Source: Micromonospora chokoriensis (lineage in GTDB: Bacteria > Actinomycetota > Actinomycetes > Mycobacteriales > Micromonosporaceae). From it: a DNA stretch of 64,000 nt. Positions 15,834 through 24,692 of this stretch are shown piece after piece (position 1 is the stretch's first letter; every line of letters starts with the position of its first letter). The notes beneath the pieces are model-generated. The model searched no databases, was not told the origin of the DNA, and saw only the letters and a list, made by a program, of their open reading frames with translations. The translations under genes were made by a program, and so were the position numbers. The stretch lies in assembly GCF_000718555.1 (NCBI RefSeq), contig NZ_JOAN01000005.1, positions 186,001 to 250,000 of the forward strand, in the 5' to 3' direction.

Positions 15834-17106
15834 AGTCGTGTCCACCTCAGAACCCACCTTCACGACCACTAGCGTCGAGCGAGTGACCATGCTTCGTGAG
15901 GCCTCCGACCTGCGAACTGATCTCATCGACCGGCTACGCGCCGAGGACATTATCCGTACGTCCGCTGTCGAGGTTGCGATGCGCCGAACCCCGCGCCACC
16001 TGTTCCTCCCAGGGGTACCGGTGCAGCAGGCGTACGCCGACGAATCCGTCTACACCAAGACCGACACCCGTGGCATCTCGATCAGCGCCGCCTCGCAGCC
16101 GCGGATCGTGGCCATGATGCTCGAACAACTCGACGTACGCCCCGGCCAGCGGATCATGGAAGTCGGGGCCGGCACCGGCTACAACGCTGCCCTCCTGGCA
16201 GCCGTCGTCGGTGACAGCGAACGCGTCGTCACGATCGACGTTGACGAGGATCTCGTTGAGGGTGCGCGCAAACGTCTCGCCGCCGCCGACGTCACCAACG
16301 TCGACGTCTTCCACGGCGACGGAGCACTCGGCCACCCGGAGGGTGCCCCGTATGACCGGATCATCGCCACCGTCGGCGCCTACGAGACGCCGACGGCTTG
16401 GTTGAAGCAGCTCGCCCCCGACGGACGACTCGTCGTGCCGCTCCGTCTGCGCGGGGCCGCCTCGCGTTCGATCATCTTCGAGAGGTACGACGGCGGCTGG
16501 CGCGATCAGGGCAGTGAGCTGGCCATGTTCATGCCGCTGCGCGGCATGAACGACGACGCCCGCCGACTCGTTCCTCTCGCCCCCGAGCAGGACGTGATCC
16601 TGCAGGTGCACAAAGATCAGGAGGTTGATGCCACAGCGCTCGTCGGCGTACTGGAAACCGAACGCCGCAAGATCTGGACCGACGTGTTCTTCCCGCCGTG
16701 GGAGCCGTACGAGTGGATGGACCTTTGGCTGGCCTGCCGCCTCGACAACGCCATCATGCGGATGAACGTGAAGCCCACGGCAATCCAACGCGGCGCCGTC
16801 ACCCCGCTGTTTCAATGGGGCGCGATGGCGACCACACGCGGCGCGGACCTCGCCTACCTCACCACCAGGCCGGCCCCGACCAGGCCGGACGGCAGCAGAC
16901 TGTACGAGGTAGGCGTCATCGGCCACGGACCCAACGGGCGGGACCTCGCGCACCACGTCAGCGAGGAGATCCGAACCTGGAATGCCACCTACCGCTCCCG
17001 CACGGTCCGCTTCGAGATTCCAGACGCTCCCGTTCAAGCGGACCCCTCAGTCGGACGCATCGTTCTCGCCCGCCCGCACCACCCCATCACCGTCCAGTGG
17101 CAATGA
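15826..17106 (+). CDS. FxLD-system-type methyltransferase (PCMT-like), second copy
   Basis: Protein of 426 aa and a paralogue of the methyltransferase at 102-1358. RRTPRHLFLPGVP near residue 50 and the SAM motif EVGAGTGYNAALL near 108-120 are PCMT-like; VTIDVDED is the acidic loop. GTG 15826 has GGGAGA ten bases upstream. It ends the operon, and no FxLD precursor was found in the next 740 bases. Either the precursor is elsewhere or this branch acts on another substrate, perhaps with the tandem GNATs. Confidence 0.8.
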   Translation: MTEVVSTSEPTFTTTSVERVTMLREASDLRTDLIDRLRAEDIIRTSAVEVAMRRTPRHLFLPGVPVQQAYADESVYTKTDTRGISISAASQPRIVAMMLEQLDVRPGQRIMEVGAGTGYNAALLAAVVGDSERVVTIDVDEDLVEGARKRLAAADVTNVDVFHGDGALGHPEGAPYDRIIATVGAYETPTAWLKQLAPDGRLVVPLRLRGAASRSIIFERYDGGWRDQGSELAMFMPLRGMNDDARRLVPLAPEQDVILQVHKDQEVDATALVGVLETERRKIWTDVFFPPWEPYEWMDLWLACRLDNAIMRMNVKPTAIQRGAVTPLFQWGAMATTRGADLAYLTTRPAPTRPDGSRLYEVGVIGHGPNGRDLAHHVSEEIRTWNATYRSRTVRFEIPDAPVQADPSVGRIVLARPHHPITVQWQ

Positions 17107-17846
17107 CCGCGGATCCGGACGGTGCACATCTCACTCGTCGCCGGACCACGGCCCACCGCCAGGTCCTTGAAGGATCCCACGGACGACCTGAATGCTCTGG
17201 CGTCACGCGCTCTAGGCCCTTTGGTCAGTCCCGCCCATCTGGTCAACGTTCAGAGCCGGCAACAACCGGCAAATTGTCGCCACGGACGGCCTTTGCGCCC
17301 AGTCGACGCCCACTCGTCCGGCGATCTCGGTAGGCGGCGGCAGCCGGCATGACCACGATTACCGCCGCAGCAAGCGAGTTGGTCGGCGTATGGCGAACTC
17401 GCTGCCGGACACACGAATCCGGCAGACTCGCAGCGCCACGAGCAACCCTCAGGCGCGATCGGACAGACATGCCGCGGATGGTGCGATCGGCAGCGAAGAG
17501 GTCAGCGGTAGCCGCAACGGAAGGGCTGGCTCAACTCGACGCGATCATCAAGACGCAGAGCACCTCAAAGATCCTCAGAAGCGGCCGTACCCGCCCTACA
17601 ACTTGCGCTCGGGCGCAACCAGTCAAGCCGGGCACGTGCCTCACTTGGCAGAGTCTTGCGTCGGTTCGTCTTGCCGCGGCACGGTCAAGCCGCCCTCTAT
17701 CGTCCCGACCAAGCTGGTATGCGGCCCCATTGGTCGGTGGCAACCGCTGAACCTCAGCAATGCGTCGCGATGGGAGGGTCGAGTTCGACAATCCAAGGAT
17801 CTGGGCAGGGGGATGCATAGAACTCAGTACCGTATACTCCTAGAGT
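17107..17846. other. Intergenic, no gene recognised
   Basis: About 740 bases after FxLD operon 2. Frames on the plus strand stay open for up to ~185 codons but give Arg/Ser/Pro-rich products with poor start sites and no similarity I recognise. I looked for an FxLD precursor (F-x-L-D leader and Cys-rich core) and saw none. The end holds the promoter of the Fic-like gene. Confidence 0.4.
17834..17839 (+). promoter_or_regulatory. -10 box of a leaderless transcript
   Basis: TATACT ends seven bases before the GTG start codon at 17847, so transcription would begin at or next to the start codon. No ribosome site precedes the GTG, which fits a leaderless mRNA, common in actinomycetes. The -35 region (GGATGC around 17811) is weak. 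Confidence 0.5.
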
Positions 17847-18863
17847 GTGACGACCGAGGCATCGCTACGGGATTGGCGATTCGGCTCTATCCAGGCCGAA
17901 CGTCTTTGCGCAGGCCTCCTGCAAATCAGCGGCTACTCAGACGTTGATCCCCAGGCGGCCCTGGGTGGTCCCGACGGCAAGAAGGATATCCTTTCCCGGC
18001 GCGGAGAAGGGCTTTTCATTGCGGCCGTCTACTTCCCGCCGACCCAGCCATCCTTCACTACAATTCGAAAGAAGTTCGTCCGAGACCGGAAGGGCGTCGA
18101 GCCGAATGGTGCATCAGGCTTCATCTTCTTCATCAATCAGTACCTAACCGTCGGCCAGCGCGCCGCACTCCGCGCGGCTGGTGGCCCGGATGACGAGATT
18201 TTTCATCTGGAGCGGATGCGTCATCTCCTCGACTCTCCAATCGGATATGGATTGAGACTGGAGTACCTGCGTCGGCCCATGTCAGCCGAAGAGCAGGCTG
18301 CATTCTTTAGTGCCAAGCGGCAGGATGTCATATATCAGCTTCTGCGCAACGCGGAGGTAGCTGATCAAATATGGAATGAGGGCCGAAGCGCAATATCACA
18401 GTTAAACACTTCCGAACTCATGTTTATTCACCGAACGATGCTTGCTTCAAATCCGCAAGTCGTAATCGGTGGCCAGCTCCGTGGCATACAGACGACAGTC
18501 ATGGGAGCACAGGGAGAGCAAATATTCACCCCTCCACCACCGCACGAGATTCCCGCCCGACTGGCGGAGCTGCTCTCGTGGTGGCGGAGCGCCTATGTGA
18601 GCGCGACGAAAACGGATCCCGACACAGCTCTTGACCTACTTGCACGGTTTCACCACGGACTGGTTTCCATCGCGCCTTTTCTCGACGGAAACGGTCGGCT
18701 AGCGCGTCTGATTGTGGATCAGGGCGCGCGTGAGCTACTAGGGGCAGGTGTCACACCTGACCTTGTCAGTGATCGTGTCTCGTATTATGCGGCGCTTCGA
18801 GAGGCCGACGATTCTAATTTCGGCGACCTAGTCGCGCTGATGCGAGCCGCACTTGAGCGCTGA
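17847..18863 (+). CDS. Fic-fold protein with altered catalytic motif and a nuclease-like N-terminus
   Basis: Protein of 338 aa, AT-richer than average. The C-terminal Fic domain ends in FHHGLVSIAPFLDGNGRLAR (near residues 270-290). In active Fic enzymes the motif is HPFxDGNGR; here the catalytic His is Ala, encoded GCG, while the GNGR anion-binding loop is intact. The N-terminal ~130 aa contain GGPDGKKDILS, like the G-x-D site of Mrr-type PD-(D/E)XK nucleases, but the expected QxK strand reads AAVYF. Both domains may therefore be non-catalytic sensors, or the Fic fold may bind nucleotides without AMPylation. A pentapeptide-repeat membrane protein follows at 175 bases. Confidence 0.7.
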   Translation: MTTEASLRDWRFGSIQAERLCAGLLQISGYSDVDPQAALGGPDGKKDILSRRGEGLFIAAVYFPPTQPSFTTIRKKFVRDRKGVEPNGASGFIFFINQYLTVGQRAALRAAGGPDDEIFHLERMRHLLDSPIGYGLRLEYLRRPMSAEEQAAFFSAKRQDVIYQLLRNAEVADQIWNEGRSAISQLNTSELMFIHRTMLASNPQVVIGGQLRGIQTTVMGAQGEQIFTPPPPHEIPARLAELLSWWRSAYVSATKTDPDTALDLLARFHHGLVSIAPFLDGNGRLARLIVDQGARELLGAGVTPDLVSDRVSYYAALREADDSNFGDLVALMRAALER

Positions 18864-19037
18864 TGGCATCGCCGCAATTGCCGTTAGCGCCCCTGGACCG
18901 TGTTTGAATCCCCTAGTCAATTGCCGTGTGGCATTCCCACTGCTTCATCTCCTTTGGCGGACGAATTCACACCTCGTGCCGCAACTCTGCAATCGCAGAG
19001 CCTCAGACCGAACTCCAGTGCTTGACAAGGAGCGCAG

Positions 19038-20333
19038 ATGCGAGATTGGAACCGACGCAACTGGGACGTCAAGACTTACGGCTGCTTAATGAAGCTGCGA
19101 GCCATCGCACTGGGTTGCGTGGCGGCAGCCGGTATCGTAGCCCTACTGGTGCTGCTGCTCGGGCCTTTGGCTTGGTGGGCCACGCCGTCAAAGCATCTGC
19201 AGGGAAAGGACAAGACGGACGCTCGCAACGGAACGAGGCAAGTCCTTCTTGCGGCCGTAGGTGGAACAGCCGCTTTGGCGGGCTTGGTATTCACAGCCCA
19301 GACATTCCGAGTCGGCCGACGTGGGCAATTGACCGACCGATACTCGAAGGCGATTGCGCAACTGGCCTCCGATAAACAAACCGAACGACTGGGTGGCGTT
19401 TACGCCTTGGAGCACATTATGAGCGAATCGGCGCGCGACCACGGCGCGGTCGTCGACATGTTGGCGGCCTTCATCCGAGAGCGCAGATTGCTGAAGGTTC
19501 GCGTCGACGGTAATGGCGATCGGGAAAGCGCCACTCCCGCTGACGACGTAAATTCCGCTACAGAAACCGCAGAAATATTGGACCATGTTGCCGCTGATGT
19601 CCAAGCGGCGCTAAGCGTGTTGGGCCGCCGACCCCGTCGGCCGGAACGACATCGAGTCGACCTTCGACACACCGACCTCACTGGAGCGGATCTCGAGGAA
19701 GCATATTTCGTTAACGTGTCGCTTGAGATGTCTGTATTGCGCGAAGCGAACCTCGCAAGAGCTGATCTCCGCGGATTGATGGCGAGTCATGCCGTGTTGC
19801 AGGATGCGAATCTGTGTGGCGCGCGTATGCAGAAGTCCAACCTGGAGGGCGTGATCGGCCACGGGGCATCACTATGCGGGGCGCAGCTGAGCGACGCAAA
19901 CCTTCGATACTCGGGCTTCACGGAGGCGGATGCGGAGGGGGCAAATTTCGAGCGAGCTGGTATGGACTACGCGGTCTTTAACAACTCCATTTTCAACGAC
20001 TGCAACATGCGAGAAGTCAGCTTCATCGGAACAAAGGCTAGGCGCACTAGCTTCGTGGGTGGGCGCCTTCAGAAGGCAGACTTGTCCAAGGCTCAGGTGC
20101 AGCAGTCCAATTTCGCCGGAGCCAACTTGACCGGAGTAAAGCTAAACCGCGCCAGCCTCGAGGGCGCGATTTTCCACGATCTTGGAGGCTCGGAGAACGT
20201 GACTGCAAAAGGCCTCACTGCCGATCAGATTCTAGGCGCTTTCAGGGACTCGGTGACTGTTCTTCCCCCGGACCTTCGAGACCTTCCCTCTGGCCTCGAA
20301 AGAACCCCGCTGAGCCGCCGGAACCAGGCTTGA
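19038..20333 (+). CDS. Pentapeptide-repeat membrane protein
   Basis: Protein of 431 aa with AAGGAG five bases before ATG 19038. Two membrane segments lie at ~22-45 and ~68-88 (VLLAAVGGTAALAGLVFTAQ), followed by a conserved-looking cytoplasmic stretch (LTDRYSKAIAQLASDKQTER, ~100-120). From about residue 215 come some 25 pentapeptide repeats of A(D/N)Lxx type (TDLTGADLEEAYF ... ANLTGVKLNRASLEGA), which fold as a right-handed quadrilateral beta helix. This TM-plus-pentapeptide architecture is frequent in actinomycetes. Function unknown; it may work with the Fic-like protein. Confidence 0.8.
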   Translation: MRDWNRRNWDVKTYGCLMKLRAIALGCVAAAGIVALLVLLLGPLAWWATPSKHLQGKDKTDARNGTRQVLLAAVGGTAALAGLVFTAQTFRVGRRGQLTDRYSKAIAQLASDKQTERLGGVYALEHIMSESARDHGAVVDMLAAFIRERRLLKVRVDGNGDRESATPADDVNSATETAEILDHVAADVQAALSVLGRRPRRPERHRVDLRHTDLTGADLEEAYFVNVSLEMSVLREANLARADLRGLMASHAVLQDANLCGARMQKSNLEGVIGHGASLCGAQLSDANLRYSGFTEADAEGANFERAGMDYAVFNNSIFNDCNMREVSFIGTKARRTSFVGGRLQKADLSKAQVQQSNFAGANLTGVKLNRASLEGAIFHDLGGSENVTAKGLTADQILGAFRDSVTVLPPDLRDLPSGLERTPLSRRNQA

Positions 20334-20769
20334 GCTCTAGGGTTCGCCACCCGTAACCGCGTATACAGCTTGTTCATCTCGGCCAACTAAGGACACCTGC
20401 ATTGCACCAGCGCGAGTCCACAACGATCGGTCTAACCGGAAATATCGGTCCCGGCGGCGGCGCCCCCTGGTGGGCTACTTGGGTTGTCTGGGTCACGTGA
20501 GACCTGCCGCGTATCCCGTCGACTTTGGTCACGAGAGCTGGGCCTCCGGCGATGCGTACACCGCTCGTGAGGTTTTCCAGCACGAGGAGCTGGGGTTCGT
20601 CGCAGATGGCCCGCAAGCGTTAAACTTATCGGATCCGTTCCGCCGGAGGCCCGGAGTAATTCGAGTAGGCCTCTCGAAAGCTCGCCACGGATGCGGCGCA
20701 TTCTTGCAGGTCACGCCGTCATCCCGCGACAGCCTGCCCGTTGGGCGCTAGCACCTCCCGGGCGTTCGA
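20334..20769. other. Intergenic, no gene recognised
   Basis: About 435 bases between converging genes. Short frames on both strands overlap each other and have no ribosome sites. No clear terminator with a U-tract was found. Confidence 0.4.
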
Positions 20770-22086
20770 TCACGCGGCCGGGCGGTCCGGCCGAGGAGTC
20801 CACTTACCGCCGTCCAGCCAGGCGTTGGCTCCCACCTCGGCCTGCGGGAACGGCGTCGTGTTGTGGCTGCGGGTGCCAAGGTCGGGGCGTTCCTTGCGCT
20901 CCTGCTCGTCGATCTTGATCAGGTCCGACATGGCTTCGACGTGCCGGCGCTCCGCGTCGAGCAGGAAGGTCACGAAGTCCTTCACTACCGCCAGGAGGGC
21001 CGCTTCGGGGTTCGAGCAGGACGAGAAGAGGCCGTTGACGGATTCGATGTAGCCATTGAGGGCCTCGATGAGTTTGCCGATGTGCTGGTAGCCGAGGCCG
21101 GCGTACGCGTTGCGAAGGCCTTCCAGCATGCTGGCGGCCTTCTTGCCTTCCTCGGCCAGCCAGCGCGTCTGGGTCTCGAGCTGAAGCAGGTACGCTGAGG
21201 CGCGTTCGGCGTACTGGCTGAACGCCTGCGAGGCGCTGCCCTCCCAGTACAACTTGAGGTTCTTCAGCTCGCCGTCCATCTCGGCGCGCAGCTCGGCGTA
21301 GGTGCCGGCGGCCGAATGCACCAGATCGGCCCGGTTCCAGATCACCTTGGGCGCCGATCGCCAGGCGTGGACCATCAGGTCACTCAGTGGGAGACGCTGA
21401 CCGGTGCCCAGCTCGATCAGGATCGCCTCCAGCTGCAGAAGCGTGTCCCGGTGCTCGTGGATGAACGTGTCGAGCTGGTCGCCCTCGCCGTTCTCGTAGT
21501 AGGTGGTCCGGCCGCCGGAAAAGCCGAGGTTATTGCCGTCGGTGCTGCCGATGGTGAGCGGCTCCTCGACGACGCGGGTCCGCGGCAGCCGCTCGCTGCG
21601 GGTCGCGCCCAGCCGGTCGTTGCCCTCCGGAATGACCAACACCGGCTCGTCGCCCGGAAGCTGACGCTCGTACGGCTGGGACAGGATGCCTGCACCACCC
21701 GGACGCACCCGTACGCTGCTGCCGTAGCCATCACCGAGCGGCAGATAGGGGCCCAGATCCCGGTTGAAAACGTCGAAGTTGGTGGCGACGTCCAGCTCGG
21801 TGCCCTCGTAGTCCGCGGCGATCTGCATCAGCCCGTCGGCGATGCGCTCCATCTCGTCACGAGCGATGTTCGCCTCGGACAACCTGCTACCCAGGGCCGT
21901 CGCCCAGTCCCGGTTGAGCTTGTCGGAAATCCCCTCGAGCGTGCCCCAGGCGGCAACCGGGATCGCACCGACGTCGCCGACGTAGCGGCGAACAGCGCTG
22001 TAGGTCACCGCGTCCTCGTAACGCTCCACTCCGAAGGCCACCAGGGCCCGCGACTCGACCCGCAGAGCCGACGTGTCCGTAGTCAT
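20770..22086 (-). CDS. Type VII secretion-associated WXG-like protein
   Basis: Protein of 438 aa, last gene of the leftward type VII accessory operon. Long helical segments surround KLYWEGSASQAFSQYAERAS near residue 280, a W-x-G turn between helices as in WXG100/LXG substrates. The N-terminal ~240 aa, from TSALRVESRALVAFGVERYE onward, are unassigned. Its ATG overlaps the YbaB-like gene stop (ATGA). Possibly a secreted substrate or its chaperone; no signal peptide. Confidence 0.6.
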   Translation of the reverse strand: MTTDTSALRVESRALVAFGVERYEDAVTYSAVRRYVGDVGAIPVAAWGTLEGISDKLNRDWATALGSRLSEANIARDEMERIADGLMQIAADYEGTELDVATNFDVFNRDLGPYLPLGDGYGSSVRVRPGGAGILSQPYERQLPGDEPVLVIPEGNDRLGATRSERLPRTRVVEEPLTIGSTDGNNLGFSGGRTTYYENGEGDQLDTFIHEHRDTLLQLEAILIELGTGQRLPLSDLMVHAWRSAPKVIWNRADLVHSAAGTYAELRAEMDGELKNLKLYWEGSASQAFSQYAERASAYLLQLETQTRWLAEEGKKAASMLEGLRNAYAGLGYQHIGKLIEALNGYIESVNGLFSSCSNPEAALLAVVKDFVTFLLDAERRHVEAMSDLIKIDEQERKERPDLGTRSHNTTPFPQAEVGANAWLDGGKWTPRPDRPAA

Positions 22087-22388
22087 GCTCCGTGTCCCTC
22101 CCCCTGCGTTGGCTCGATCGGCGTGAACGGCTCGACACCGACGGGCGAGCCGAAGTAGTCGATGCGCAGCTGGCGGTACTGCCGCCGGTGATCCGCCACG
22201 GCCGCGAGCAGGGCCGTCCGGATCTCAGACGCCACCTGGTCCGGACCGCACCGACGCAGCATTCCGGGCCGGATGTCGACCTTCAGGTCTGCGTCGTGGT
22301 CCCGAACGACCGTCACCCAACCGTTGGCGGAGACGCCTTCGGCCTTGATCCGGGCCACGTCCGCGAAGTAGCGCTCCAACTTGCCCAC
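22083..22388 (-). CDS. YbaB/EbfC-like protein of the type VII cluster
   Basis: Small protein of 101 aa from GTG 22388 with GGAG eight bases upstream. It reads as a short helix, a strand pair (GWVTVVRDHDADLKVDIRP) and a long C-terminal helix (ASEIRTALLAAVADHRRQYR), the YbaB-fold plan. YbaB-like proteins often accompany ESX-type genes in actinomycetes. It is coupled to the WXG-like gene by ATGA. Confidence 0.55.
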   Translation of the reverse strand: MGKLERYFADVARIKAEGVSANGWVTVVRDHDADLKVDIRPGMLRRCGPDQVASEIRTALLAAVADHRRQYRQLRIDYFGSPVGVEPFTPIEPTQGEGHGA

Positions 22389-22397
22389 GGCATGCTC

Positions 22398-22967
22398 CTA
22401 CTCGGCCGACTTCAGGGTCATTGCCCGGTCGGTGATGCGCTGAGCGGTGGTGTTCGCGTACTCGACGAGCTGCTCAACGGCAGAGCCCGGGTTGCTGAAG
22501 TCCGCGTAGACGTGCGCGTACCGGTCGTCAGATGCCACAAATACACCCGCGAAGACCTTCTCGTTGATCTTTTCGGAGCATGACCGCGCGACCCGGTACT
22601 TGGCAGCGCTCGGGTATGGCACCGCCTCCCCGTAACAGGGACCCTCCGTCGCCGTATTGCGCAGATATGCCTCGTCGTCGCTCCCGGTGAGACTCACGGC
22701 AATCTTGCCCTGATACGACCGCTCGGCCGACGAGAAGTCGAACTCGCAGTTGACCAGAGACTTGCTGGACTCGCGCTTCGGCTCGGCACGTGTCAGGGTC
22801 CATGCCCCCTCGACGACGCTCGGCAAGGCACCCGCCAACTCACTGCACGAGGGAACAATCTCATCGTCGCCGAACGGCCCCCACCGCCACGCGCCAAGCA
22901 ACCCGAGGGCCACGACGACAACGCCAGCCACAACGGCCAACATCCTTCTGCTCATCCGACCGCTCAC
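22398..22967 (-). CDS. Membrane-anchored protein of the type VII cluster
   Basis: Protein of 189 aa from GTG 22967, which overlaps the previous stop (GTGA). One membrane segment at ~10-27 (LAVVAGVVVVALGLLGAW) is followed by an extracytoplasmic domain with four Cys (PSCSEL, VNCEFD, GPCYGE, RSCSEK), likely two disulfides. The fold resembles actinomycete DUF3558-like surface proteins in layout only. Role in secretion is inferred from position. Confidence 0.6.
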   Translation of the reverse strand: MSGRMSRRMLAVVAGVVVVALGLLGAWRWGPFGDDEIVPSCSELAGALPSVVEGAWTLTRAEPKRESSKSLVNCEFDFSSAERSYQGKIAVSLTGSDDEAYLRNTATEGPCYGEAVPYPSAAKYRVARSCSEKINEKVFAGVFVASDDRYAHVYADFSNPGSAVEQLVEYANTTAQRITDRAMTLKSAE

Positions 22968-23227
22968 CAACCAGACCGCTGCTCGTCCACCGGAGGCTCC
23001 GCATCGCGTACCCGCGGTTGCAGTGACGCCAACGCGACCCTGGCTGCGGCCCGCACCTGCCGGGCCAGCGACTCGTCGGTATGCCGGTGCAGGCCGTCTA
23101 CCTCGACCGCGATGTCACCCCGCCTCGTCGCGGCGATGCGAACCGACCTGTCCGGCGAGTAGACATCCACGTCAGGGACAGGGGCAGCTACATCGGGAGC
23201 TGAGGGCTCACGTGACCCGGGGATCAT
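22964..23227 (-). CDS. YbaB-like protein, second copy in the type VII cluster
   Basis: Protein of 87 aa. The core VDVYSPDRSVRIAATRRGDI followed by helix ESLARQVRAAARVALASL matches the YbaB/EbfC fold, with a Pro-rich N-terminus. ATG 23227 overlaps the previous stop and its own stop overlaps the next start, so it is embedded in the operon. Confidence 0.55.
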   Translation of the reverse strand: MIPGSREPSAPDVAAPVPDVDVYSPDRSVRIAATRRGDIAVEVDGLHRHTDESLARQVRAAARVALASLQPRVRDAEPPVDEQRSGW

Positions 23228-23466
23228 CGGACCGGTCCTTTCCGGACGACAGCGCGGACTGTCACCAACGACTCGTGCGAGCGCCCGACGGACGCGCCCT
23301 CCCGTCGCAGCGCCATCATGGCGATGACCCTAGCAACGGGCGTCACCGGCTCGCCGCCCTGAGTGATCACCGCAGATCGATGCGCCAGTGCCGCGTGAGG
23401 CAGCGTTAGCCCTGCGCCAGCCTTGCCAACCCCAACTGCATTAGCGCGGCTGCTGCGGGTAGCCAC
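23224..23466 (-). CDS. Small hypothetical protein between mycosin and YbaB-like genes
   Basis: Frame of 80 aa starting at GTG 23466, inside the end of the mycosin gene, and overlapping the next ATG by four bases. The product (MATRSSRANAVGVGKAGAGL ...) has no recognised family. The end-to-start overlap supports translation, but a shorter start (ATG 23319) or no gene at all is possible. Confidence 0.35.
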   Translation of the reverse strand: MATRSSRANAVGVGKAGAGLTLPHAALAHRSAVITQGGEPVTPVARVIAMMALRREGASVGRSHESLVTVRAVVRKGPVR

Positions 23467-24682
23467 CTGAGGGCACCTTGTCGAGCAGTTCGTCGCGCGC
23501 GCCTGCCTGGACAGCGGCCTCTCGGCTGCGGCGGCGACGGCCCCAGATCAGGAAGATCGCCAACGCCAGGAGGATCACCAGCACCAGGCCAATGCCAGCG
23601 GCGATCACGACAACCTGCTGATCGGTAGGGCCGCCCTGATCGCCGTACTTGGTCACGTCGAAGGTGTCGGCCACGGCTGGCTGAGCGGTGCCGCCTGCCG
23701 AGGCCGCAGTGCCAAGCAACGGGTTCTTGGAGACCGTCGGCACGTCCGCCGTCAACGCGGCCACCGGGTCGATCCGACCGAACCCATACTGCGGATCCCG
23801 GCCCGCCGGTCCGGCGTCCCGCGCGGTCCGGATGATCCTGTTGATCACGTTCGCGGCGTCCAGGTCCGGATACTTCGACCGGATCAACGCCGCGATGCCG
23901 GAGACAATGGCGGCGGAATCGGAGGTCCCGTCACCCCACCCGTAGCCGTGCTCCGGGCCGATGTTGAGAATGCCATCGCCAGGGGCGGACACCACCGACT
24001 CCGGCCCCTGGACGGAGCCGGACCAGAAGACTCCGCCACGGGTCGTGCCCGTTACGGCGATCACGCCAGGAACGTTGGCCGGCGAGATGACGGCGCTCTC
24101 TCCCATAGCGGTGTTGCCGGCAGAGGCGACCACGACGACATCCCGCTCCAGGGCGTACGCGATGGCTTGTTCCTCCTCCGGGGAAGCGGCGCCCGGTCTC
24201 CCGACGGCCAGGTTGATCACCGTTGCACCGCCGTCGACCGCCATCCGGATGCCCTGGGCCTGTGCCCGGTCGCTAGACGGAGCCTTGCCCTTCTTGATTT
24301 TGATGGGCAGGATCCTGGCGCCCGGGGCGATCCCGTCCACGCCGTCGGCCGCGGCGTTCGTCGCCGCGATGATGCCGGCCATGTGAGTGCCGTGGCCGTC
24401 CTCGTCGGCGCGGCCGTCGCCGGAAGCGCCATAGCTTCGACCACCAGGAAGGACCTGGCCCCGAATATCAGGGTGGGTGGCGTCGACGCCGCTGTCCACC
24501 ACCGCGACGATCACCCCACGCCCGGTGGAAAGCTTGTGTGCCTGATCGATGCGGAGCTCGTCCAGGTACCACTGCTCGGCCCGCTGGGGTGCGGCGGCGG
24601 CAGGTTGGGCGGCGGCAGCCGTCAGGAGCACGGCCAGCAGACCGGCCGCGACAGGCCGGAGCACGCCGACGTTCACACTCAT
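23441..24682 (-). CDS. mycP: Mycosin, type VII secretion-associated subtilisin-like protease
   Basis: Membrane-anchored serine protease of 413 aa. A signal peptide (VAAGLLAVLLTAAAAQPAAA) is followed by the S8 domain: Asp in VVDSGVD (~63), His in DGHGTHMAG (~98) and Ser in GDGTSDSAA (~253). A C-terminal membrane segment lies at ~363-386, followed by a basic tail. This layout is that of MycP, which stabilises ESX channels and clips substrates outside the cell. ATG 24682 has GAGGA upstream and lies 10 bases after the WXG/PPE-like gene. EccB, C, D and E are not in the window. Confidence 0.85.
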   Translation of the reverse strand: MSVNVGVLRPVAAGLLAVLLTAAAAQPAAAAPQRAEQWYLDELRIDQAHKLSTGRGVIVAVVDSGVDATHPDIRGQVLPGGRSYGASGDGRADEDGHGTHMAGIIAATNAAADGVDGIAPGARILPIKIKKGKAPSSDRAQAQGIRMAVDGGATVINLAVGRPGAASPEEEQAIAYALERDVVVVASAGNTAMGESAVISPANVPGVIAVTGTTRGGVFWSGSVQGPESVVSAPGDGILNIGPEHGYGWGDGTSDSAAIVSGIAALIRSKYPDLDAANVINRIIRTARDAGPAGRDPQYGFGRIDPVAALTADVPTVSKNPLLGTAASAGGTAQPAVADTFDVTKYGDQGGPTDQQVVVIAAGIGLVLVILLALAIFLIWGRRRRSREAAVQAGARDELLDKVPSGGYPQQPR

Positions 24683-24692
24683 CAGTTCGTCC

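Noticed and set aside
15934..17037. 367-codon minus-strand frame
   Set aside because: Exact shadow of the methyltransferase gene on the plus strand, which has clear SAM motifs.
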